Below are positions 7,128 to 14,664 of a DNA stretch of 27,277 nucleotides, one piece after another. The translations under genes were made by a program, and so were the position numbers. This stretch comes from an uncultured Collinsella sp. (GTDB lineage: Bacteria > Actinomycetota > Coriobacteriia > Coriobacteriales > Coriobacteriaceae), in NCBI GenBank assembly GCA_900549355.1, contig UROA01000005.1:1-27277 (forward strand). The letters run 5' to 3'. The first letter of the stretch is position 1. The number at the start of each line of letters is the position of its first letter. The notes under the pieces were generated by a model. That model searched no databases. It was given only the letters and a program-made list of their open reading frames with translations, and was not told where the DNA came from.

Positions 7128-7562
7128 ATGGACAACAAGGTTAACAATATGCCTCAGAACGATAAGACTGCGGACGCTACCTGCGTTTTCCGTGTTCCTT
7201 CGAGCGATGTCACCGTTCCCGACCTCATGGCCAACGTGCACATCACCGCTCCGGTTCTGTCCATCGTCAAGGGTCCGCAGACCGGAGCTGCCTTTGAGCT
7301 CGAGGACGACGTGACCACCATCGGCCGCGATCCCGCGAACGGCATCTTCCTCAACGACATGACGGTCTCGCGCAGCCACGCACGCATTATTCGTGAGGGC
7401 CTGGGCGCCCGTATTGAGGATCTGGGGTCGCTCAACGGAACCTGGGTCGACGGCGCCATCGTCAACGGTGCTCCGCTGCACGACGGATCTTCCGTTCAGA
7501 TCGGTACGTTCACGCTCATCTACCACGAGAGCACGCCGGAGCGCATCGAAACCGGTGAGTAG
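7128..7562 (+). CDS. FHA-domain protein, GarA/OdhI-like
   Basis: Protein of 144 residues with a C-terminal forkhead-associated domain (about 45-135) that binds phosphothreonine. The binding residues are visible in TTIGRDPANGIFL, VSRSHARI and DLGSLNGTWVDG. The N-terminal tail contains DATCVFR around Thr18, which aligns with the ETTSVFR phosphorylation motif of mycobacterial GarA and corynebacterial OdhI, with one of the two threonines kept. Those proteins switch 2-oxoglutarate metabolism when phosphorylated by Ser/Thr kinases. The next gene is a MerR regulator three bases later, matching the conserved actinobacterial garA-merR pair. The fold is certain; the metabolic target in this anaerobe is inferred and could differ. 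Confidence 0.88.
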   Translation: MDNKVNNMPQNDKTADATCVFRVPSSDVTVPDLMANVHITAPVLSIVKGPQTGAAFELEDDVTTIGRDPANGIFLNDMTVSRSHARIIREGLGARIEDLGSLNGTWVDGAIVNGAPLHDGSSVQIGTFTLIYHESTPERIETGE

Positions 7563-7565
7563 GTA

Positions 7566-8450
7566 ATGGCCGAACGCAACTATCTGAGTATCGGCCAAGT
7601 CGTCAACCTTCTTCGAGGCGCATACCCCGATCTATCGAACTCAAAAATTAGATTTCTAGAAGATGAGGGGCTCATCACCCCTCATCGTACGCCTAAGGGG
7701 TATCGCCAGTACTCCAAGGAAGACGTTGACCGTCTCGAGGTCATCCTGCACCTGCAGAAGACCCGCTACATGCCGCTCAACGTCATTAAGCAGCGCTTGG
7801 AAAACGCGACGGACCTGTCCACTTTGGCTTACGAGGTGGGTCTTCTGTCCGATGTTCCGCTTAAGACGGAACCCAAAGAGACCAAGCAAAAGCTGCATCC
7901 CATCGAGACCATTCCCGACATGCTCGGCGTCGAGATCTCGTTTATCCGCTCCCTTGCCGAGAACGATCTTATCCGCATCATCAAGAGCCCGCAGAACCGA
8001 GAGCTTGTCGATGGCAGAGATTTCCCGATTATCCGTTACTGCTCGGAGCTGTCGCGCTTCCACATTGAGCCGCGCAACCTGCGTCAGTACGTATCGTCGG
8101 CAAACCGTGAGTCTTCGATGTTTGAGCAGGTTCTCGTGAGCATGCTCGGCATGGACACCTCCGATGACGAGCGCGACGCCAAGCTCGAGCGTGCTTTTAA
8201 GAAGCTGCACGACCTCACCGAGGGTGTTCACACCGCGCTCCTTAAGAACCGTGTCTTTGAGTCGCTCAACGCCGTGGTCGAGGACGCTGACATCGATGCT
8301 CTCGATGAGGAGATCGCGCGTTCCGAATCCACCAAGGCTAAAAGCGATGGGGCAAGCGTCCCCACGGTTGCCGCGCACGACGAGTCGCTCGTGCAGCCGT
8401 CCAAGGTCGTTGCCCCCTCGCATAGCTCGTCTGCTAACACGGGCAAATAA
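7566..8450 (+). CDS. MerR-family transcriptional regulator (FtsR-like)
   Basis: Protein of 294 residues. The MerR winged helix-turn-helix occupies residues 5-80 (SIGQVVNLLRGAYPDLSNSK, then IRFLEDEGLI and GYRQYSKEDVDRL). The central part (about 110-180) looks like a second MerR-like fold, followed by a helical region and a low-complexity Ser/Ala tail. No Cys metal-binding motif is seen. It starts three bases after the FHA stop, so the pair is translationally linked. In Actinomycetota the regulator next to garA (FtsR in Corynebacterium) controls cell-division genes; the same role here is an inference from family and synteny. Confidence 0.83.
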   Translation: MAERNYLSIGQVVNLLRGAYPDLSNSKIRFLEDEGLITPHRTPKGYRQYSKEDVDRLEVILHLQKTRYMPLNVIKQRLENATDLSTLAYEVGLLSDVPLKTEPKETKQKLHPIETIPDMLGVEISFIRSLAENDLIRIIKSPQNRELVDGRDFPIIRYCSELSRFHIEPRNLRQYVSSANRESSMFEQVLVSMLGMDTSDDERDAKLERAFKKLHDLTEGVHTALLKNRVFESLNAVVEDADIDALDEEIARSESTKAKSDGASVPTVAAHDESLVQPSKVVAPSHSSSANTGK

Positions 8451-8486
8451 CCGCCGTTCACCCGGCAATCCATGAAAGGTCACGCC

Positions 8487-9017
8487 ATGTACGACTTAGA
8501 ATCTCATATCGTCGATATCCCCGACTATCCCGAGCCCGGAGTCGTCTTTAAGGACATCACGCCGCTCTTTGGCAATCCCGAGGCTCTGAAGGCCATGGTG
8601 GATGCCCTGGCCGAGCATTTTGCTGGCATGGGCATTACCAAGGTCGTCGGCCCCGAGGCTCGTGGCTTTATGGTGGGCGTGCCCGTGGCCGTCGCCCTGG
8701 GCGCTGGCTTTGTTCCCGCACGTAAGCCGGGTAAACTGCCGCGTAAGACGGTGAGCGAGAGCTATGAGCTCGAGTATGGAACGGATTCTATCGAGATCCA
8801 CGCCGATGCTATCAGCTCTAAAGATACCGTGTTGATTCTGGACGACTTGGTCGCGACGGGCGGAACCGTCGAGGCAACAGGTAAACTGGTGCGAGATATG
8901 GGCGCAAAGCTTGTGGGTTACGGTTGTATCCTTGAGCTTGCGTTTCTCAACCCGCGCAAGAAGCTCACGCCTCCTAACGAGGATGTTGAGCTCTTTAGCC
9001 TGGTAACGGTGGACTAG
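8487..9017 (+). CDS. apt: Adenine phosphoribosyltransferase
   Basis: Protein of 176 residues, normal for Apt, which salvages adenine to AMP using PRPP in the cytoplasm. Typical segments are DIPDYPEPGVVFKDITPL near the start, GPEARGF around residue 53, ARKPGKLP near 79, and the PRPP loop VLILDDLVATGGT near 117-129. I chose the ATG at 8487 because AAAGG lies seven bases before it; the in-frame ATG at 8472 would add five residues and lacks a good site. It sits in one run with the FHA, MerR and NlpC/P60 genes, with gaps of about 35 bases. Confidence 0.95.
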   Translation: MYDLESHIVDIPDYPEPGVVFKDITPLFGNPEALKAMVDALAEHFAGMGITKVVGPEARGFMVGVPVAVALGAGFVPARKPGKLPRKTVSESYELEYGTDSIEIHADAISSKDTVLILDDLVATGGTVEATGKLVRDMGAKLVGYGCILELAFLNPRKKLTPPNEDVELFSLVTVD

Positions 9018-9049
9018 CCGCTACCCTTAGATACCGGAAAGGAAGCTAC

Positions 9050-10177
9050 ATGCGCACAGCAAACACGCACAGAAACATGGCACGCTGCGCTGCTACGGCA
9101 ACCCTCGCTTGTGTTTTGGGCCTGGGCCTCGTGGCTCCGGCCTACGCTGATACCGCATCCGACCTTGCTGCTGCCCGTACCAAGCTCGAGCAGATTGGCA
9201 CCCAAACCCAGCAAATCCATGAAGAGCTCTCCGCACAGACGCAGGAGCTTGATCAGACTGCAGGCGAGATCACGCAAAAGCAGCAAGATATTGCCGAGGG
9301 CCAGGCAAAGCTTTCGTCCTACGTTGCCGGTGAGTACAAGACCGGCGGTCTGAGTCTCCTTCAGGTTCTGACGGGCGTCGATGATCTGGGCGATATGCTC
9401 AACCGTCTGTTCTACTACGGCAAGGTTTCCGACAAGCAGGCCCAGACCATTCAGGAGGTCAAGGACCTTAAGCAGCAGCTCACCGATAAGCAGACCGAGC
9501 AGGAGAAGAACGTCGCCGCGACGCAGAAGAAGGTCGACGAGCTCAATGCCCAGCAGGCTGAGGCCCAGAGTGTCGTGAACTCCCTGGATTCACAGCTGCA
9601 GGCCGAGCTTGCTGCAGAAGCCGAGGCCAACGCCGCGCTGCAGGCTGGCATCAACGCCAGCACCGCCGAGAAGGCCACGGTGAGCAACGAGACTGCCGGT
9701 ACGACCGAGAACACCAACAACGGTGGCCAGACCAGCAATAACAACAACCAGGGCGGCAACACTCCGGCTCCTACGCCGGCACCTGCTCCGACGCCGCAGC
9801 CCTCCACGCCTGCTCCGGCTCCGACGCCTTCTGCTCCGAGCCAGTCTGTTGATGGCGGTTCTGTTGTCTCGCGTGCATACAGCAAGCTTGGTTGCGCTTA
9901 TTCCTGGGGCGGAATTGGCCCGAACAGCTTCGACTGCTCTGGTTTTGTTAGCTATTGCCTCACTGGTCGCTATTGCCGCCTGGGCACCACGGGCACCTTT
10001 ATGGGCTGGACGCGTGTGTCCGATCCGCAGCCCGGTGACGTTGTGGTCAACTCGTACCACACCGGCATTTACATCGGTGGTGGTCAGATGATTCATGCTT
10101 CCGACTACAACACGGGTGTTATCATCAGCTCCGTTGCCGCCGGCATGAACAATAACTACATCTTCGTACGTTACTAA
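9050..10177 (+). CDS. Secreted coiled-coil NlpC/P60 peptidoglycan hydrolase
   Basis: Protein of 375 residues. A signal peptide ends at AYA (about residue 33). Residues 35-205 form a long Gln/Glu/Ala-rich coiled coil like that of RipA and other NlpC/P60 hydrolases that need activation. Residues 215-265 are an Asn/Thr then Pro/Ala/Thr-rich linker. The C-terminal NlpC/P60 domain (270-375) has catalytic Cys296 in FDCSGFV, His337 in YHTGIYIGGG and His349 in MIHASDYN. It should cut peptide stems in cell-wall peptidoglycan, for example in cell separation. A GGAAAGGAAG ribosome binding site precedes the ATG, and a terminator follows. Confidence 0.93.
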   Translation: MRTANTHRNMARCAATATLACVLGLGLVAPAYADTASDLAAARTKLEQIGTQTQQIHEELSAQTQELDQTAGEITQKQQDIAEGQAKLSSYVAGEYKTGGLSLLQVLTGVDDLGDMLNRLFYYGKVSDKQAQTIQEVKDLKQQLTDKQTEQEKNVAATQKKVDELNAQQAEAQSVVNSLDSQLQAELAAEAEANAALQAGINASTAEKATVSNETAGTTENTNNGGQTSNNNNQGGNTPAPTPAPAPTPQPSTPAPAPTPSAPSQSVDGGSVVSRAYSKLGCAYSWGGIGPNSFDCSGFVSYCLTGRYCRLGTTGTFMGWTRVSDPQPGDVVVNSYHTGIYIGGGQMIHASDYNTGVIISSVAAGMNNNYIFVRY

Positions 10178-10200
10178 GTATTCAGATAAAGCAAACGGAT

Positions 10201-10245
10201 ATGGACCTCGTGGCTTTGAGCCATGGGGTCCATTCTTTTGTCTTT
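10201..10245 (+). terminator. Rho-independent terminator after the NlpC/P60 gene
   Basis: ATGGACC pairs with GGTCCAT, and an inner stem TGGCT/AGCCA lies between them. A T-rich run (TCTTTTGTCTTT) follows. Confidence 0.8.
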
Positions 10246-10252
10246 AATGCAA

Positions 10253-10285
10253 GCTGCTATCTAGTTTTGAATACTAGATAGCAGC
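10253..10285. promoter_or_regulatory. Palindromic operator upstream of the DegV gene
   Basis: GCTGCTATCTAGT and ACTAGATAGCAGC are perfect 13-bp arms around TTTGAAT. The 3' arm touches the expected -35 position of the TATAAT box at 10307-10312, so a bound protein would block transcription. A near copy lies upstream of the DUF1836 gene at 11929-11960. Confidence 0.75.
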
Positions 10286-10312
10286 CCAATCGGTCAGAAA
10301 GAAAGCTATAAT
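10284..10312 (+). promoter_or_regulatory. Promoter of the DegV gene
   Basis: A consensus TATAAT at 10307-10312 lies 30 bases before the ATG. The matching -35 region (about 10284-10289) is weak and overlaps the palindrome. Confidence 0.55.
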
Positions 10313-10341
10313 TGATGAAGAACAATTAGAAAGGACCCTCT

Positions 10342-11208
10342 ATGAGCTGGGCACTTATCTCCGATTCAAGCTGCAACCTCCGCGATTGGCAACCGACCGC
10401 GCCCCATACCACCTTTGCATTTGCGCCCCTCAAAATTCGAGTGGGGGAGCGTGAATTCGTCGATGACCTTTCGCTCGATGTGCATGAGCTCAACTGCGCT
10501 GTTCAGGCGGAGACGAACGCTTCTTCGAGCGCTTGTCCCAGCGTAGGGGAGTGGGCCGAGCTCTTCAAATTGGCAGACAAGACCATCTGCATGCCGATCT
10601 CTGAGGGCGTGTCGGGCAGCTACAACGCGGCAGCCACGGCTCGCGATATGGTTCTTGCCGAGGAGCCCGACCGACAGATTCATCTAGTCAATTCACGCGC
10701 AGCTGGCGGCAAAATGGACCTCATTTTCTTGCTGTTCGACCGCTATCTTGCAAGCAACCCGGATGTCTCATTCGAGGACGCTTGCGCATACTTCGATAGC
10801 CTTGAGCAGAACAGCAAAATCCTCTTCAGCTTGTGCAATTACGAAAACCTCGCCAAAGCCGGACGTATCCCTAAGGCAGCCGGCGTCATTGCCAACAAGC
10901 TCAATATCCGCATTTTGGGCACGGCGAGTGAGGCCGGTAAAATCGAACTCGTGGGGCACACGCGAGGCGAAAAGAAGATGCTCAACAAGATTATCGATAC
11001 CATGGAAGCCGAGGGTTTTGCCGGCGGCGAGGTCATCATCGATCACGTTGAGAACGAAGCTGGAGCACAGGCGCTTACTGACCGCATAGTCGAGCATTGG
11101 CCCGGCTCCAAGACCATCATCATGCCCTGCAACGGCCTGGATTCCTATTACGCCGAGATGCACGGCCTCATCATCGGCTACGGCATGGGCTTAGCTTCGG
11201 GCAAATAA
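10342..11208 (+). CDS. DegV family fatty-acid-binding protein
   Basis: Protein of 288 residues of the DegV/FakB fold, which binds a single fatty acid; FakB members present it to the kinase FakA for phosphorylation. Typical features are the opening WALISDSSCNL, FVDDLSLD near residue 40, SSSACPSVGEW near 61 with the lipid-contacting Ser and Pro, PISEGVSGSYNAA near 86, NYENLAKAGRIPK near 172, and a C-terminal GYGMGLAS. A TATAAT box and a GAAAGGA site precede it. No FakA kinase is in the window. Control by the DUF1836 protein through a shared palindrome is likely. Confidence 0.9.
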   Translation: MSWALISDSSCNLRDWQPTAPHTTFAFAPLKIRVGEREFVDDLSLDVHELNCAVQAETNASSSACPSVGEWAELFKLADKTICMPISEGVSGSYNAAATARDMVLAEEPDRQIHLVNSRAAGGKMDLIFLLFDRYLASNPDVSFEDACAYFDSLEQNSKILFSLCNYENLAKAGRIPKAAGVIANKLNIRILGTASEAGKIELVGHTRGEKKMLNKIIDTMEAEGFAGGEVIIDHVENEAGAQALTDRIVEHWPGSKTIIMPCNGLDSYYAEMHGLIIGYGMGLASGK

Positions 11209-11228
11209 AGTCCAACCAAGCAAAAATA

Positions 11229-11272
11229 CGGGCGGGACAAAGCGACAGATGGCTCTTTGTTCCGCCCGTTTT
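11229..11272. terminator. Bidirectional terminator between DegV and DUF1836 genes
   Basis: CGGGCGGGACAAAG pairs with CTTTGTTCCGCCCG with a single G-U pair. TTTT follows on the plus strand, and TATTTTTG follows on the minus strand, so it can serve both convergent genes. Confidence 0.85.
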
Positions 11273-11281
11273 ATACGTCGG

Positions 11282-11893
11282 CTAGCTATTAAACCCGTTG
11301 AACTTGAGATAGCTCATCAGGTACGCTTTCGAAACAAAGGATGAAACCGCGCTGCGCACAAGCAGCGACTCACGCGTTACCTGATGCGCCGTATCGGGAA
11401 CCGGCGTCTGCTCGACAGAAAACGCCGAACGAATCGATGCCTCGAGCTGATCGACCACATAGTCGAAGGCCGTCGGGGCATCGTAGCTCAAACGCTGAAT
11501 GTTAAAGAGCGCCTGCACCGCAGCAATAGGTAGCACCTGCTTAAAGATGCAGATAGCGATCAGGCGGGCAATCTGCTCGCGACCATACTGCTTTTTGACC
11601 GGAGCAGGCACCAGGCCGACCTTCACGTAGTTATTGATCATCGATGGCGTAATGACAGGCTGCTCAACGCAAATAGACAGCGGCTCCATCCACAGCGCAA
11701 CATACTCAATGACCTGGTCGCGGTAGAGCGTCACATTGGGCAACTGGTCATAGCGCGGCAGACTCAACGTATTGAGTTTGCGCACGATATCGGACTGAAT
11801 AAATGCATCGGGCAGCACAGTGGGCTGAATATCCTCAGGCTTAATGCTGACCGACGAATCGGACATCGGGATAACGCGTTTGGCGTGGTTCAT
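11282..11893 (-). CDS. DUF1836 family protein, probable DNA-binding regulator
   Basis: Protein of 203 residues. The central part (about 85-135) resembles a MerR-type helix-turn-helix: VITPSMINNYVKVGLVPAPV, then KKQYGREQIARLIAI. The N-terminal stretch LPRYDQLPNVTLYRDQVIEY is typical of DUF1836. The family function is not established, but the helix-turn-helix suggests a regulator. The ATG has GGAGGATCC upstream. A palindrome nearly identical to that before the DegV gene lies 36-67 bases upstream, suggesting that it represses itself and its convergent neighbour. The DegV link gives a possible role in sensing fatty acids, which is inference. Confidence 0.82.
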   Translation of the reverse strand: MNHAKRVIPMSDSSVSIKPEDIQPTVLPDAFIQSDIVRKLNTLSLPRYDQLPNVTLYRDQVIEYVALWMEPLSICVEQPVITPSMINNYVKVGLVPAPVKKQYGREQIARLIAICIFKQVLPIAAVQALFNIQRLSYDAPTAFDYVVDQLEASIRSAFSVEQTPVPDTAHQVTRESLLVRSAVSSFVSKAYLMSYLKFNGFNS

Positions 11894-11928
11894 AAGGATC
11901 CTCCGTTCATTAGCTATATTGTATTCTA

Positions 11929-11960
11929 GGTTATCTAGTTTTGCATACTATATAGCAGGA
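11929..11960. promoter_or_regulatory. Palindromic operator upstream of the DUF1836 gene
   Basis: TTATCTAGTTTTGCATACTA followed by TATAGCAG matches the DegV operator (CTATCTAGTTTTGAATACTA, GATAGCAG) at all but three positions, though its arms pair less perfectly. On the minus strand a TACAAT -10 box lies just downstream near 11915, so the site covers the -35 region. Confidence 0.65.
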
Positions 11961-11963
11961 AAG

Positions 11964-12007
11964 TAAAAGTGGTTGGACAGCACATTGATGCACCATCCAA
12001 CCACTTT
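11964..12007 (-). terminator. Terminator after thioredoxin reductase
   Basis: AAAGTGGTTGGA and TCCAACCACTTT are perfect 12-bp arms around an 18-base loop. On the minus strand TTTTACTTT overlaps and follows the stem. It ends trxB and also insulates the DUF1836 promoter. Confidence 0.8.
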
Positions 12008-12048
12008 GTTTTAAAGATAGCAACCTTACATAAGATATATTATCGTAC

Positions 12049-12987
12049 TTATCCGCGTAGGAAAGCATATGCGCTGGTTGCCGCTATGGCTCCGTCCGAA
12101 ACAGCGGTCACAACCTGACGCAATCGCTTGGAACGGATATCACCAGCTGCGAATAAGCCGGGCGTACGGGTGGCCATAGAATCGTCGGTGACAATGCCGC
12201 CGTCAGGAGCTAGATCGACGAGATGCTTAACAAGCTCGGTATGTGGCTGCGTGCCGGTAAAAACAAAAATGCCAAACGAGCCAGGTTCAAAGGTCTCAGT
12301 ATGCGTTTTGCCACTCGCATTATCCTTGAACGTGATTGTCATGGGCATCGTTTCACCAGAAAGCTCAACAATACTAGTTTGGTACCTAACTGAAATATTG
12401 TCCTTAGCAAGCACCTTATTCACAACGCCCTCGGGTGCACGGAACTGATCGCGACGCAGCACGATGGTCACGCTGCTGGCAATGTCGGACAGGAACAGCG
12501 CCTCCTCGCATGCCGAATTGCCACCTCCAATAACAAAGACCTGTTTGCCACGGAAGAACATGCCGTCACACGTCGCGCAGTACGAAACGCCACGACCGCG
12601 ATACTTGTCTTCGCCAACAAAACCCGCAGGACGCGGCGTGGCGCCCATGCACGCAATGACGCTCTTGGCCGCTGTGTCGCCCATGTCATGATGGATGGTA
12701 TATTGAGCCGCATCGGCATCGTAATCGACGCCCGTCACCATACTCCATACAACCTGAGCCCCCAGGCCTTCAGCATGCTGTTGGAACCGCTCACCAAGTT
12801 CGGCACCGCTCAGTAGCGGAATGCCAGGATAATTCTCAATCTCGTTGCTCGTGGCGATCTGTCCGCCCGACATGCCCTGCTCAAGGACAGTCGTCGACAG
12901 GTTGGCACGCGCCGCATAAATGGCGGCAGCATAGCCCGCAGGGCCGCCGCCGATGATCGCAACATCGATTGTCTGATCGGTAGTCAT
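12049..12987 (-). CDS. trxB: Thioredoxin reductase (NADPH)
   Basis: Protein of 312 residues, normal for bacterial TrxB, a flavoprotein that reduces thioredoxin with NADPH. The FAD-binding GGGPAGYAAAIYAAR is at residues 14-28. The redox-active CATC lies in SYCATCDGMFF near residue 140. The NADPH-binding GGGNSACEEA follows near 160, and the second FAD motif GLFAAGDIRSKRLRQ near 278. The ATG at 12985-12987 has GAGAGGA upstream; an upstream in-frame start at 13062 would add 25 residues without family support. Thioredoxin is not encoded nearby. It is divergent from the GT28 gene. Confidence 0.95.
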   Translation of the reverse strand: MTTDQTIDVAIIGGGPAGYAAAIYAARANLSTTVLEQGMSGGQIATSNEIENYPGIPLLSGAELGERFQQHAEGLGAQVVWSMVTGVDYDADAAQYTIHHDMGDTAAKSVIACMGATPRPAGFVGEDKYRGRGVSYCATCDGMFFRGKQVFVIGGGNSACEEALFLSDIASSVTIVLRRDQFRAPEGVVNKVLAKDNISVRYQTSIVELSGETMPMTITFKDNASGKTHTETFEPGSFGIFVFTGTQPHTELVKHLVDLAPDGGIVTDDSMATRTPGLFAAGDIRSKRLRQVVTAVSDGAIAATSAYAFLRG

Positions 12988-13105
12988 GAAGAGTCCTCTC
13001 ATCGAAACGTTGTCGTTCTTTGCGCTCATACCCAAATTTACGTGAACGTGACACTCATGCACTACAATGATAAATCCGTGTTACAACGTCGAAGGGGAGT
13101 TATCG

Positions 13106-14407
13106 ATGGATCAGACGCAGACGGGCGACGACGCTCCCCTGCTCACGCACAGCACTCCCCAATCGGAGCAAACCACGCTCTTGACTCAGCAAAAACCTCT
13201 CGTGACCATCGTGCACGCCTCGGTCGGCTCGGGTCACAAGGCCGCCGCAAATGCGATTGCGCAAGCATTCGACCTCATCCGCGGCACCAATGGCATCCCC
13301 GAGGATGTTGAGATTGAAGTGCTCGATATCCTTGATTTTGGACGTATTAAATTCGACGGCAATAAGACCGCGGCTTCTTTTACGGGAGCCACGCGCCCCA
13401 TTTATGACCTGACCTGGCGATATACGCTTACGGGACATCTTCTCTGGGGTGGCGGCACGGCATGGTCGCGAATTATGTTCCCCGCCTTCAACGAATATAT
13501 TCGTAACCGCAGGCCCATAGCCGTGGTCGCAACGCACATCACGGCAGCCAATGTTGCCGTTGGCGCCCGCGTAATTACGGGTATCGATTATCCGGTCATC
13601 TGCGTCCCGACCGACTACGAAGTCGAGGGCTGGTGGCCCCACAAGGACACCGATCTATTCTGTGTTGCCAACGAATTTATGGCCGAAACGCTGCGACCGC
13701 GCAAGGTGCCCGAGGCAAAGATTCGCATTACCGGCATTCCTATTCGCGCCGGATTCGACACGGATTACGATCGCGAGGAAGAGCTTGCCAAGTTCAACCT
13801 CCCCACCGACAAGACCGTCGTGCTGGTAATGGCCGGTGCCAGTTTGCCTCAGCCTTACGTCCGGTTTCGCGCGGCGATGGACCACACACTCCCCTTTCTG
13901 CGCAGCTTCGAAGACATGCACTTTGTCTTTTTGCCCGGCAAAGACGTGGAGTATGCCACCCGGCTGAAGACGCTCTTCGATGCCATGAAGCTCGAGAACG
14001 TCACGGTGTTGGACTATGTCGACGACATGGCGGCCCTCATGCACGGCTGCGACCTGGCAATCCTCAAATCGGGCGGGCTCACGGTCACCGAGTGCCTATG
14101 CGCACATCTGCCGATGATCCTGCTGGGCAAGTCCTATGGCCAGGAAAAGGCAAACACCACCATGCTCACCGGCATGGGCGCCAGCATGCACGTCACCACG
14201 GCACGAGAGCTCATCGTAACCCTGCGCCACCTGCACGACCATCCCGAATCACTCAAAGCCCTACTCATCAATGGCGAAGTACTACGCCGCCCCCACGCAG
14301 CCGAAGACATTGCCGTCGCCACCATGGAGCTCGTAGGCAAACCCCAGAAAAGAAAACGCGCATTCTGCCGCTTCTACTGGGGCGGAAAACCCGCGCATAT
14401 CCGCTAG
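13106..14407 (+). CDS. GT28/MGDG-synthase-like glycosyltransferase
   Basis: Protein of 433 residues. An N-terminal tail of about 35 residues precedes the MGDG-synthase domain opening TIVHASVGSGHKAAANAI, whose GSGH loop is the hallmark. The C-terminal GT28 domain includes VLVMAGASLPQPYVR (about 243) and the donor-binding KSGGLTVTECLCAHLPMIL near 330. Relatives such as UgtP add glucose or galactose to diacylglycerol at the inner membrane face, so a glycolipid or membrane anchor role is likely. The start has GAAGGGGAG upstream; the in-frame ATG at 13067 lacks one. Donor and acceptor are not shown by the sequence. Confidence 0.87.
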   Translation: MDQTQTGDDAPLLTHSTPQSEQTTLLTQQKPLVTIVHASVGSGHKAAANAIAQAFDLIRGTNGIPEDVEIEVLDILDFGRIKFDGNKTAASFTGATRPIYDLTWRYTLTGHLLWGGGTAWSRIMFPAFNEYIRNRRPIAVVATHITAANVAVGARVITGIDYPVICVPTDYEVEGWWPHKDTDLFCVANEFMAETLRPRKVPEAKIRITGIPIRAGFDTDYDREEELAKFNLPTDKTVVLVMAGASLPQPYVRFRAAMDHTLPFLRSFEDMHFVFLPGKDVEYATRLKTLFDAMKLENVTVLDYVDDMAALMHGCDLAILKSGGLTVTECLCAHLPMILLGKSYGQEKANTTMLTGMGASMHVTTARELIVTLRHLHDHPESLKALLINGEVLRRPHAAEDIAVATMELVGKPQKRKRAFCRFYWGGKPAHIR

Positions 14408-14500
14408 CATTGGATTGTCCGCTTACCTGCGAGAGGCCCCTATATATCATCCCGTGCTCAAACATTCTCGCTGCGCTGCGAAACTGCGCGCGGAGGTAAA

Positions 14501-14566
14501 ATGCCGCCCTCCCGAGACGGAGCCCTGCGCGCAGTCAACTCCTCATTTGAACGGAATAAAAGTTAG
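14501..14566 (+). CDS. 21-residue small ORF of unknown function
   Basis: GGAGGTAAAATG is a very strong ribosome binding site and start, although the spacing is short. It opens MPPSRDGALRAVNSSFERNK plus Ser and stops two bases before a perfect terminator hairpin. It lies 93 bases past the GT28 stop and may belong to its transcript. The upstream 14440-14490 stretch contains GC-rich repeats (CTGCGCGC occurs twice) but no other gene. The peptide matches no family that I know; it may be a real small protein or part of a repeated intergenic element. Confidence 0.4.
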   Translation: MPPSRDGALRAVNSSFERNKS

Positions 14567-14567
14567 T

Positions 14568-14600
14568 GAGGTCCTGGCCAAATGGCCAGGACCTCTTTTC
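14568..14600 (+). terminator. Rho-independent terminator after GT28 gene and small ORF
   Basis: GAGGTCCTGGCC and GGCCAGGACCTC form a perfect 12-bp stem with an AAAT loop, followed by TTTTC. Confidence 0.92.
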
Positions 14601-14664
14601 ATGGCAGTCTTTTTGGGACGGGGCTTTTTAGCTGCCTTCAAATTAGCCGCCCTCTGTTACAGGC

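Noticed and set aside
9755..9845. Repetitive Pro/Ala/Thr region as a CRISPR-like or tandem repeat array
   Set aside because: It is an in-frame low-complexity linker of the NlpC/P60 protein, not spaced direct repeats.
13633..14499. 288-residue plus-strand ORF
   Set aside because: Overlaps the GT28 gene in another frame, with His/Arg-rich non-protein composition.
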